33,830 nt of DNA from NCBI GenBank assembly GCA_016234855.1, contig JACRNO010000026.1:1-33830 (forward strand), in the 5' to 3' direction. Positions 6,202 to 13,539 of this stretch are shown here, one piece after another (position 1 is the first letter of the stretch; each line of letters opens with the position of its first letter). The stretch comes from Deltaproteobacteria bacterium (GTDB taxonomy: Bacteria > Desulfobacterota > GWC2-55-46). The notes below the pieces were generated by a model. The model had not been told where the DNA came from. It was given only the letters and a program-made list of their open reading frames with translations, and made no database searches. The position numbers and the translations under genes are program-made.

Positions 6202-6700
6202 TGGTCCTTACCTCGCTGGCCCCGAATTCCTTCAATATCTTCATAACAGCCTCTTCCCTGTCGCTGCGCACGTTGATAAGCAGCCCGAACGAGTCGTCCA
6301 TGGTCTCGGGAAAGCATATCTTCTCTTCGGTACTGTAAAAATTCTTTATAAGGCCGCTTAAGACGAGAAAACCGAAATACGTCATCAGCACGCCGAAGAG
6401 TATCGTGGTCTCGTACGAGACGAGCAGGACCGGCGGCGCCGCCCATATCGGCTTGCCGCCGCGCGGCAGAACGTAGAGGGCCGCGGTGGTCAGCACCAGC
6501 AGCGCCCCGAAGAACAACCCGCTCAACCCGCCGAAGAACGTGAAGAACCGCAGCGGGTTTTTCTTCTCGCCAAGCACCGGGTCCATCTCATGGTCGACCG
6601 GCACCGGGGAAAAGACCCTTATGTCGTCGATGCCCTCGGTCTTGAGCTTGCTTGCCGCGTCCGCCATGGTGTCAACGTATTTGAAGAGTCCGAATACCAT
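6188..6700 (-). CDS. actD: Alternative complex III subunit ActD (DUF3341)
   Basis: 170 aa. The N-terminal part (about 1-50) is soluble and contains FVDTMADAASKLKTEG-like helix and DIRVFSPVPVDHEM, a typical DUF3341 mark. Two transmembrane helices follow (about 55-80 and 95-120). The C-terminal part returns to a small soluble domain (FGLLINVRSDREEAVMKILKEFG). ActD binds ActC at the membrane in ACIII structures. The ATG overlaps the actC stop (TAATG), with GGGAGG just upstream inside actC. A longer open frame upstream is a shadow of actC. Confidence 0.9.
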   Translation of the reverse strand: MVFGLFKYVDTMADAASKLKTEGIDDIRVFSPVPVDHEMDPVLGEKKNPLRFFTFFGGLSGLFFGALLVLTTAALYVLPRGGKPIWAAPPVLLVSYETTILFGVLMTYFGFLVLSGLIKNFYSTEEKICFPETMDDSFGLLINVRSDREEAVMKILKEFGASEVRTIAWE

Positions 6701-8058
6701 TAGTGGCCTCCCTTCTCCATCGGCACGCCCGAGTCTTCCTTGACCTCGAACGGCGAGATGATGGGCGCTATCTTTATCATCACCATGAACATGGTCACAA
6801 AGGCACAGAACGCGCCTATGGTAATCGCGCCCTCGACCCAGGTCGGCATGTAGTCGTGCCACATGTAGGGCAGGAACTTGCGGGAGAGCGAGTTCGGTAT
6901 TATCAGGTACCTCTCAAGCCACATGCCCACGATGATGAACAGGCACATGACGAACATCGCGCTGGTGGACTTCCTGACCTTCTTTAAGATAAGTATCAGC
7001 GGCAATACCGTATTGCAGAATATCATTAGACTGAACAGGTAGATATACGGAGATACCGCCAGTTTATATATCAGATGCTCGGTCTCGTAGGTCGTGTTCG
7101 CGTATATGCCGGTAAAGACCTCAAGACCGGTGAGATAACTCCACGTAAGCGAGAGCACGAGGATGAAGACGCCAACCCTGTCGTAGTGCATGAGGGTGAT
7201 ATATTTCTTCGTGACCGGGAAGGCCCAGCGCACGAGGGTAAGCATGGTGATGACCCCGGCAAAGCCCGAAAGGAGCGCGCCGGTGACGAAGTAAGGCGCG
7301 AAGACCGTCTTGGTATAGCCCGGCACTATGGAGAGGGCGAAGTCCCATGACACGATACTGTGGACGGATACGACCAGCGGCATGATGAAGGAGGCGAAGA
7401 ACATGGTGGCCTTGCCGTGCACGTGCCACTCCTTGTCCGAACCTCTCCAGCCTACGGAGAGCACGGAGTAGAGCTGCTTTCTCCAGCCGGTAGCGTGGTG
7501 CTTGAGCGCTGCGAAGTCAGGTATCATGCCGAAGTAGAGGAAGACCACGCTGCTCGTGAAATACGTGCCGATGGCGAAGACGTCGAACATGATGGGCGAC
7601 TGGAAGTTGAGCCAGAGCTGGCGCTGGTTGGGATACGGGAACGTCCAGTAGAAGTTCCAGGGCCTGCCCATGTGGATGAATATGAAGAGCGTGACGAGAA
7701 AGAGCGCCAGCAGCGTCATGCTCTCGGCGCTGCGCGCTATCGCGCGCCTCCACGGGGTCTTCGTTATAAAGAGCATCGCGGATATGAGCGTTCCCGCGTG
7801 CGCCACGCCGACCCAGAATACGAAGTTGACGAGGTAGACGCCCCAGACGACCGGCACGTTGAGACCGGTCACGCCCTGGCCGTTATATATCTGATACGCC
7901 CACGGAAGGATGAACAGGCCCACGGCGGCCATCGCGAACAGGGCCATAACCACGTAATAGCGCGGCCCGGTATCGGTCATCACCGAGAATATGTCCCTGT
8001 TGACTTCCTTGAAGTCTACGCGGACCTTTGTCTCTTCGTCGTGGCCGTGATTACTCAT
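6700..8058 (-). CDS. actC: Alternative complex III subunit ActC (NrfD/PsrC-like)
   Basis: 452 aa, about ten transmembrane helices of the NrfD/PsrC family. Marks include VGVAHAGTLISAMLF in helix 3, the HMGRPWNFYWTFPYPNQRQLWLNFQSP loop (HMGRPW...PNQRQLW), the WGRGSDKEWHVHGK-like loop, and IVGMWLERYLIIPNSL. This subunit carries the quinol site facing the iron-sulfur subunit B2. The start codon overlaps the end of actB2 by 8 nt, and the stop overlaps actD by 1 nt. The length and motif order are those of ACIII rather than polysulfide reductase, which lacks ActD-F. Confidence 0.95.
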   Translation of the reverse strand: MSNHGHDEETKVRVDFKEVNRDIFSVMTDTGPRYYVVMALFAMAAVGLFILPWAYQIYNGQGVTGLNVPVVWGVYLVNFVFWVGVAHAGTLISAMLFITKTPWRRAIARSAESMTLLALFLVTLFIFIHMGRPWNFYWTFPYPNQRQLWLNFQSPIMFDVFAIGTYFTSSVVFLYFGMIPDFAALKHHATGWRKQLYSVLSVGWRGSDKEWHVHGKATMFFASFIMPLVVSVHSIVSWDFALSIVPGYTKTVFAPYFVTGALLSGFAGVITMLTLVRWAFPVTKKYITLMHYDRVGVFILVLSLTWSYLTGLEVFTGIYANTTYETEHLIYKLAVSPYIYLFSLMIFCNTVLPLILILKKVRKSTSAMFVMCLFIIVGMWLERYLIIPNSLSRKFLPYMWHDYMPTWVEGAITIGAFCAFVTMFMVMIKIAPIISPFEVKEDSGVPMEKGGH

Positions 8059-8821
8059 TTTTCCCCTCGTCTGCCACCCTCTTCAGATAGATTACAGATG
8101 GGTCGGCGTTGAGTTCCTCAAGCAGCCTGTACCTGCGCGGGCTTTTCGCCAGCTTCGAGACCTCGCTGGCAGGGTCGTTCAGGTCGCCGAAAACCAGCGC
8201 GCCGGGCGGACACGACTGCACGCAGGCCGGCCGCACGTCCCCGTCCTTAACGGCCCTGTTCTCGTCCTTGGCCTTGTCCTTTGCCGCGACGATGCGCTGG
8301 ATGCAGAAGGTGCACTTCTCCATCACGCCCATCTCCCTGACCGAGACGTCGGGGTTCAACTGCTCGTCGAGCGGGGCCTGGGGTTTATAGCTCCTCCAGT
8401 TGAAACGCCTGACGTCGTACGGACAGTACGTTGCGCAGGTAAACGTGCCCACGCAGCGGTTATAGACCTGCACGTTCAGACCGTCCTGGTTGTGATACGT
8501 GGCGTAAACCGGACAACCAGTCTCGCACGGCGCCTTGCCGCACTGCTGGCACATAATCGGGATAAAACCCGTCTTGACGTTCGGGTACTCGCCTTCGACG
8601 TAACGCTCGATGCGTATCCAGCTGAAGGCGCGCGAAACCGCGCAATCGGCCTCTCCAACCACGGGCAGATTGTTCTCCGCATAGCAAGCCACCACGCACG
8701 CCTCGCAGCCGTTGCACCTGTCAAGGTCAACGACCATGCCCCAGCGGTGGTCGGCCGTCTCCTGGTTGCCGCCGGTGCGATAGGATTTGAGTTTGCCGCC
8801 TATGGACTTCAGCACGGACAC
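8051..8821 (-). CDS. actB2: Alternative complex III iron-sulfur subunit B2 (separate ActB C-terminal part)
   Basis: 256 aa ferredoxin-type protein with Cys sets for up to four Fe-S clusters: CNGCEACVVACYAEN (about 35-49), CQQCGKAPCETGCPV (about 93-107), RCVGTFTCATYCPYDVRRF (about 123-141), and CTFCIQRI plus CVQSCPPGAL (about 170-215). It relays electrons from the quinol subunit to the pentaheme subunit. In many ACIII operons this part is fused to the molybdopterin-like B1 part; here it is its own gene, separated from B1 by two foreign genes. The start is GTG with GAGGAGG upstream. It has no signal, so export would depend on the Tat-signal-bearing B1 partner. Confidence 0.92.
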   Translation of the reverse strand: MSVLKSIGGKLKSYRTGGNQETADHRWGMVVDLDRCNGCEACVVACYAENNLPVVGEADCAVSRAFSWIRIERYVEGEYPNVKTGFIPIMCQQCGKAPCETGCPVYATYHNQDGLNVQVYNRCVGTFTCATYCPYDVRRFNWRSYKPQAPLDEQLNPDVSVREMGVMEKCTFCIQRIVAAKDKAKDENRAVKDGDVRPACVQSCPPGALVFGDLNDPASEVSKLAKSPRRYRLLEELNADPSVIYLKRVADEGKNE

Positions 8822-8862
8822 TTAGAAGCCTCCTCGTTTGTATCTCTTACGTTGTAAAATCA

Positions 8863-9423
8863 CTACTCACATTCAAATGGGAACTCGTTCGTAAAAGTTT
8901 CAAACAAGTATACGATGCCGAAGAAATCATATTTGTTGCTCCCTAATTTTGGGAGCCAGTATCGGCCATGCGCAACCCAATGACGATACTTAAAAACCGA
9001 AATCAACTTGCTGACTATATCTTTGAATTGAGGAGCGTGCTCTTTCCAGCCACTCAAAATATCCTTCTCAAAACCCAACCGTGTATCGTTATCTTTACGG
9101 GTCTTGGCAATATCACGGAAATGCCTGCTTAAGGGGTCTTTGAGCTTTTGGTTGACACGAATTTGGTAGTCCTTGCAAAACAGCGCCTCAAGCGCCGACA
9201 AGTAGTCGAAAACAGCCAGTATCTCAAGTTCATTTCGCTGAAAGGCTAACAAATCTTCTATTTCGCCCCCCACATTCACCGCTGAAACGATAGCCTCTGG
9301 AAGAGGAAGCGAGTCTCTAACTAACATTTTTATTTGACGCTGATACTGCATAGTAGCTTCTTCGGTAACCTTGTACCAAAGCAAAACTTTTTCAACGCTT
9401 ATGGTTGCGTCAGTCAAGTTCAT
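8863..9423 (-). CDS. HEPN-domain-like protein, putative RNase of a two-gene cassette
   Basis: 186 aa, no signal or membrane segment. The C-terminal half is helical and carries RHWVAHGRYW (about residues 147-156), which fits the HEPN RNase motif R-x4-6-H in its usual helix, with a preceding acidic/aromatic helix (YLSALEALFCKDY, about 92-104) typical of HEPN-type toxins. HEPN proteins usually cleave RNA in toxin-antitoxin or abortive defence systems. It overlaps its upstream partner by 4 nt (ATGA), so the two form a coupled pair. The A/T content and codon use differ visibly from the flanking act genes. The HEPN call rests on the motif and helical context only; no family search was possible. Confidence 0.6.
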   Translation of the reverse strand: MNLTDATISVEKVLLWYKVTEEATMQYQRQIKMLVRDSLPLPEAIVSAVNVGGEIEDLLAFQRNELEILAVFDYLSALEALFCKDYQIRVNQKLKDPLSRHFRDIAKTRKDNDTRLGFEKDILSGWKEHAPQFKDIVSKLISVFKYRHWVAHGRYWLPKLGSNKYDFFGIVYLFETFTNEFPFECE

Positions 9424-9926
9424 GGCTTCTGTCCAATTACCTTCAGCAAGGCATCAGAAAACGAATCCTCATCAATTCTCAAGAGCCTTATCTTAGGTGG
9501 GTCAGTAGCTATTTTCCATTCGAATCTCGGAATTGGCTTGTCCTGAGTAACAATATTTTTTGGCACAGCAACATCTTCTTCTACATAAACAAAACGTACG
9601 GTAGCGTACGGTCCAATCATGTCTATCCTACCCTTAGCGCCGATTAACATTGAACCTATCGGCTTAAAAGTGACTTTTTCACCAAAAATATATAATTCTA
9701 ACGCTTGAACTACATAGCGCCCAAAATATTCATCATTTAACTCAACATGCAACGTCTTATCTATCTTTATTTTGTCACCAAACGGCTTGAGCCACTCACT
9801 TACTTTAGCATAGAATTCTTTGATAGATTCAATCCATTGCGCTTTTCTGCTCTCCCAATCCACTTGAGGAAATTGCAACTCGATTGACTTCTTTTCAATA
9901 AATTCTTCGAGATCCTTCTTTCCCAT
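9420..9926 (-). CDS. Hypothetical partner of the HEPN-like protein
   Basis: 168 aa, cytoplasmic, not recognised. The first 50 residues are charged and helical (MGKKDLEEFIEKKSIELQ), the rest alternates beta-like stretches: DEYFGRYVVQALELYIFGEK, then GAKGRIDMIGPYATVRFVYVEED, then IPRFEWKIA and a C-terminal helix. GxxGRID followed by a strand recalls the start of some PD-(D/E)XK folds, but no ExK motif follows, so I do not claim nuclease activity. Its 4-nt overlap with the HEPN-like gene suggests an antitoxin, sensor or co-effector role. It is as A/T-rich as its partner. It begins 82 nt after actB1 and has its own ribosome site (GGAAAGGAAG). Confidence 0.6.
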   Translation of the reverse strand: MGKKDLEEFIEKKSIELQFPQVDWESRKAQWIESIKEFYAKVSEWLKPFGDKIKIDKTLHVELNDEYFGRYVVQALELYIFGEKVTFKPIGSMLIGAKGRIDMIGPYATVRFVYVEEDVAVPKNIVTQDKPIPRFEWKIATDPPKIRLLRIDEDSFSDALLKVIGQKP

Positions 9927-10008
9927 ACAGTATTCTTCCTTTCCAAATTGCTTCTTTGTTAAATATTCCTTTTACACTCCAAAACTCGGCTAACAGCGCC
10001 ATTGCGTT

Positions 10009-12255
10009 TCATCCTTCGTGTCCCTTTCCCCCCGTATACTTTATGATGCCCCTGCCTAATTCCCTGGTCATGCCTTCCATCTTTACGAGCTTACCCTGCC
10101 CAGCGGACGAGACCTTCACCCTTGTGGCGTTCAATGCAACCGCCCCTGACCTCTCGTCCTCGCGAAACGGCAGTATCGAGATGGGGTTCACGCCCCTTTG
10201 CCTTGCAAACCTGCCGTACTGGCTGTGCCCCTGACCGATGGGCACGGCTATGGTATCCGGCCTTATGCCCGGATAGATATAAACAGGCACGGTGATGCTG
10301 CCTGACGGAGAATCTATGTTGACCAGGTCACCCTCGTTGACGCCGAGCCTTGCGGCGGTCTTAGGGTTCATATCCACCCAACTGCCCCATACGACCGAGG
10401 TCATCGGGTCGGGGAGTTCCTGCAGCCACGGCAGGTTGGCGCCGCGCCCGTCGCGGTAAGCGGCCTGCGGATAAAGTATCATATAGAACGGATATTCGGT
10501 GTCAGCGCCCTCGAACCTCGAAGGCGCCTGCGGCAGATAGGCGTTAACGCTACGCGCTGAGACCGGGGCCGCGCGCCTTGCCGCGCCCTTTGACTTATCC
10601 GGCCACCAGCCGCCCCTCTTAAGGAGGTTCTCCCAGAAGATATCGAAGGTCAGCGCGCTGGAGGACATGGCGCGGTCCCTGCTGTACGCCTCGCGCCACG
10701 AGTCCTTCAGATATTCTGCGAATGACGCGGCCTTGATCCTGTCGGCCGCCTTGCCGCCCATCTTTTTTGCTATGCCGAGGAATATATCGCCCGCGCCCTT
10801 GGTATTGTAATACGGGGAGACGGCGGGCTGCATGATGGTCGTCACCTGATAACCGACGCCCGGCTCAGGCGTATCATCGCCCCAGTCTTCGGCAGCCGTA
10901 TGCAGCGGCAGGATGATATCGGCCTGGACAGAGGTCTCGTCCACGAAACTCGACAGGCTTACGACAAACGGCACGGCGCGTAAGGCCTCGCGCGTCTTCG
11001 ACTCGACCGGGGTCGTAAAGACCGGGTTGGTATCGCAGATAATCAGCGTCTTGACCTTGCCCTTTGCCGCGTCCGCGGCGAGCGCGCTCAAACGCCTCTT
11101 GAAGTCAATGGAGGAGTCCTGTTTTATGGCCGGGGCGGGGTTCGGGATTACGCCGCCCGTCGCGCCGATATTGCCTGCAAGGTGGTTAAGGATATTCACG
11201 GCCATAAGGCCGGATACGCCGTCCTGATACGACGCAAGGTTGTCTCCGCCCACGACAAGCGACGGCCTGACGTGCGTAAGCGAGCGCGCCATCTCATAGA
11301 TACGCTCCTCAGAGACCTCCGCGGCCTCCGCGACAACGGAGGGCTTATACCTTGAAAGAGAGAGCCTCCAGCCGTCAACCTCGCCGCCCCTGTACCAGCC
11401 CTTCTCGACTATGGCATGGGCGACTGAGAGGGCGAGCATGGCCTCGGTCCCGGGCTTTGCCGGCACCCACTCGTCGGCGTTCGCGCCCGTAAGCGAGAGC
11501 CTCGGCTCAACCTGCACGAGGCGGCCGCGGCCGCCCTTGCCCGACTGGCGCATCTGGCCGTAGGCAGCGGCATGACCGACCGGCGAGAGCCACGTCGTGA
11601 AATCAGCGCCAAAGGAAAGCACGTACTTTGAATTCTCCATGTCATAGTGCGGCAGACGGTCGATGCCCATGGCCGCATGATTGGCGAAGTTGAGGTTCCT
11701 CCGGTCAAAGAGGCTATACTGATAATGATTGGACGAGCCGCACGCGGACATGAACGCATCCATGAGCGTGCCGAGCCTGCCGCGCTGCTGCGAGGTCAGG
11801 AGATAGAGGCCTGCGGCGGAGTTGGCCTTTGCAAGGTCGCCGATATTCTTGGCTATCAGCGCGAACGCCTCTTCCCAGGTTATGTCCATGAACTCGCCGG
11901 TGCCGCGCTCCCCGCGCCTCTTGAGCGGGCCTTTTATCCTGTCGGGATTGTACGTCACCTGCGGCATGGCCTGGCCCAGGGCGCAGAGCCTGCCCTGGCT
12001 GACCGGATGCTCCGGGTTCCCTTCTATCTTCTTGACGCGGCCTTCCATTACCTTGACGTGCACGCCGCACCCCGCCCCGCACATGTTGCACGCGCTGGCA
12101 TACCAGTTCGGCACGCCCGGGATGATATTCTCATCCGGCACGAGATAGGGCATGAGCTTCGCGCCCGGCGGCTTGCTGACCTTGCCGAGGACGAAACCAG
12201 CGGCGGCTCCAGCCCCGCCGATGCCTATGAATTTAAGAAAGTCCCTGCGTTTCAT
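10009..12255 (-). CDS. actB1: Alternative complex III subunit B1, molybdopterin-oxidoreductase-like
   Basis: 748 aa with a Tat-type start (MKRRDFLKFIGIGGAGAAAG). An N-terminal Fe-S motif follows: CNMCGAGC (about 56-63) plus a fourth Cys in GRLCALG (about 91), then DMSO-reductase-family domains to a C-terminal molybdopterin dinucleotide-binding domain (PKTAARLGVNEGDLVNIDSPSG region). In characterised ACIII this part has lost molybdenum. Here the four Cys of the proximal cluster are kept, but I see no obvious Cys or Sec at the usual metal-ligand position, where the sequence is SSNHYQYSLFDRRNL. Usually fused to B2; here separate and followed by the HEPN cassette. No clear ribosome site precedes the ATG. 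Confidence 0.9.
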   Translation of the reverse strand: MKRRDFLKFIGIGGAGAAAGFVLGKVSKPPGAKLMPYLVPDENIIPGVPNWYASACNMCGAGCGVHVKVMEGRVKKIEGNPEHPVSQGRLCALGQAMPQVTYNPDRIKGPLKRRGERGTGEFMDITWEEAFALIAKNIGDLAKANSAAGLYLLTSQQRGRLGTLMDAFMSACGSSNHYQYSLFDRRNLNFANHAAMGIDRLPHYDMENSKYVLSFGADFTTWLSPVGHAAAYGQMRQSGKGGRGRLVQVEPRLSLTGANADEWVPAKPGTEAMLALSVAHAIVEKGWYRGGEVDGWRLSLSRYKPSVVAEAAEVSEERIYEMARSLTHVRPSLVVGGDNLASYQDGVSGLMAVNILNHLAGNIGATGGVIPNPAPAIKQDSSIDFKRRLSALAADAAKGKVKTLIICDTNPVFTTPVESKTREALRAVPFVVSLSSFVDETSVQADIILPLHTAAEDWGDDTPEPGVGYQVTTIMQPAVSPYYNTKGAGDIFLGIAKKMGGKAADRIKAASFAEYLKDSWREAYSRDRAMSSSALTFDIFWENLLKRGGWWPDKSKGAARRAAPVSARSVNAYLPQAPSRFEGADTEYPFYMILYPQAAYRDGRGANLPWLQELPDPMTSVVWGSWVDMNPKTAARLGVNEGDLVNIDSPSGSITVPVYIYPGIRPDTIAVPIGQGHSQYGRFARQRGVNPISILPFREDERSGAVALNATRVKVSSAGQGKLVKMEGMTRELGRGIIKYTGGKGHEG

Positions 12256-12256
12256 T

Positions 12257-12376
12257 TCGGTTATCAGTTACCTGTTATCGGTTATCGGCTACCAGTTAGC
12301 GGTTATCAATTGGCAGTGTAAGGATAATTATTCCATACCTTCACTGCTAACGGATAACCTATTACTGACAACTTCT
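12257..12376. repeat. GGTTATC-type tandem repeat between actA and actB1
   Basis: Degenerate copies of GGTTATC/GTTACC/GGCTACC from 12257 to 12307, then inverted copies (AACGGATAACC) near 12349-12360. The same word array appears again at 25746-25796. It stretches the actA-actB1 spacing to about 120 nt within an otherwise overlapping operon. Confidence 0.6.
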
Positions 12377-12901
12377 CTACTTATGGCAAGTCCAGCAGTC
12401 CTTGCCGTTCTTAACGGATTTCTTCTCGTGACAGCTCAGGCACCAGCCCATCTTAAGCGACGAGACCTTCGTTATCCTCGACATTGAGGCGACGTCACCG
12501 TGACACTCCTGGCACTGCAACCCGGCCTTTATATGCCTCTTGTGCGTGAAACGGACATAGTCAGGCAGGTTATGCACCTTTACCCACGGGATAGGCTCTT
12601 TATTGTCCCAATAGGCCGTAAGTTTCTGTATGAGGGGCGAATCGGTCTTGATTATCTTGTGGCAGCCCATACAGCGCTGCACGTTGGGCACGCCTGATAC
12701 GCGCGACCTCTCGACATAGAGATGACAGTACTTGCAGGGTATCTGATTGTCGCCCGCATGTATCTTGTGGCTGAACTCTATGGGCTGGACCGGCGTCCTG
12801 TCGTAGAAATAGGTGATGTTGACGGCATAGCCTATGACAAAGCATGCGCCGCCGACAACCGCCAGGCCGATAATTTGTTTTACGGCATCCGCTACTTTCA
12901 T
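12377..12901 (-). CDS. actA: Alternative complex III subunit ActA, pentaheme cytochrome c
   Basis: About 174 aa. One N-terminal anchor helix (about 10-30) is followed by five c-type heme motifs: CKYCH, CMGCH, CQECH, CLSCH and CWTCH. Five hemes and a single anchor match ActA, the periplasmic subunit of ACIII that takes electrons from the Fe-S subunit and hands them to ActE or a soluble cytochrome. It is the first gene of the operon. I choose the ATG at 12901; an in-frame TTG at 12925 would add eight residues. Neither has a good ribosome site. The promoter lies about 290-320 nt upstream, leaving a long leader. Confidence 0.93.
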   Translation of the reverse strand: MKVADAVKQIIGLAVVGGACFVIGYAVNITYFYDRTPVQPIEFSHKIHAGDNQIPCKYCHLYVERSRVSGVPNVQRCMGCHKIIKTDSPLIQKLTAYWDNKEPIPWVKVHNLPDYVRFTHKRHIKAGLQCQECHGDVASMSRITKVSSLKMGWCLSCHEKKSVKNGKDCWTCHK

Positions 12902-13218
12902 AGGTCTGCTGATATTGATGGGCAAAGAGACAACTATACCGTTGGCCGGTATCCCCTACGTCCGCAACCGCCTCGCCGTTTCTTATCCGACACCGGCTCC
13001 CGGCTATTCTATCTCGTCTCTCACAGAGGCTGTCTTGCCCACAAACCGCCCGGCAATCCGCATCGGACGCCGCTTAACAGGCATAAAAAACCGGAACAAC
13101 CCAAACAGCCAATGCTTCCTTGATGAGACTATGCTTTTAAAGCCGGACAGATAGTATTGCGAAGAACAGAGAAAAGCGCGTCTAAGTATAAAAAGTATAA
13201 CTATCGTGGATAGGACGA

Positions 13219-13247
13219 ATAATATACCATGAAAAAAAACTTGTCAA
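13219..13247 (-). promoter_or_regulatory. Near-consensus sigma70 promoter of the ACIII operon
   Basis: On the minus strand TTGACA (13242-13247), exactly 17 nt, then TATTAT (13219-13224). It is the best promoter in the window. The predicted transcript starts near 13212, about 300 nt before actA. Confidence 0.75.
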
Positions 13248-13427
13248 GAAAAGTTTTATCAAAATAATACCCCCCCTCTCCTCTCCTCGTCTCCTTGCAC
13301 ATATCATCGCACAGACGCTGACGCAAGACCGGCTCTCAATTCATCAAACACACCCTTTAACAGGACTTCCCGCTCCTGCATGTCCCGCCATCCGGCCCGC
13401 GTCTCAGCCGTTATCGCTGATATTGTG

Positions 13428-13455
13428 TGTCGTCAGGAGTTTCCTCCTGACGACA
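13428..13455. repeat. Dispersed hairpin, AGGAGTTTCCTCCT family
   Basis: Perfect 12-bp arms around TTTC. A diverged relative with the same TTTCCTCCT core is at 23485-23510. Confidence 0.6.
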
Positions 13456-13539
13456 TTGGCCCGGAAGAACGAAAGGACGGTTATTGCCTCCATAGGCCGC
13501 TGTATTGCCTTCCGCCACGTTATGTTATAATCTCTAATC

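Larger units (their letters stand above)
12926..13539. other. Divergent regulatory region between actA and rqcH
   Basis: No supported gene in this 614-nt region. It holds the long leader of the ACIII operon (about 12926-13212), its promoter (13219-13247), a C/T-rich stretch near 13265-13295, and a dispersed hairpin, TGTCGTCAGGAG-TTTC-CTCCTGACGACA (13428-13455), just upstream of rqcH. Confidence 0.6.

Noticed and set aside
9927-10008. Small frame MALLAEFWSVKGIF... between actB1 and the HEPN partner
   Set aside because: No ribosome site and it runs into the partner gene in another frame; probably chance.
13004-13096. Short minus-strand frame in the actA leader (MPVKRRPMRIAG...) and a 12-codon TTG frame after AAGGA
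   Set aside because: Neither has both a good start and a convincing ribosome site. A leader peptide is possible but unsupported.
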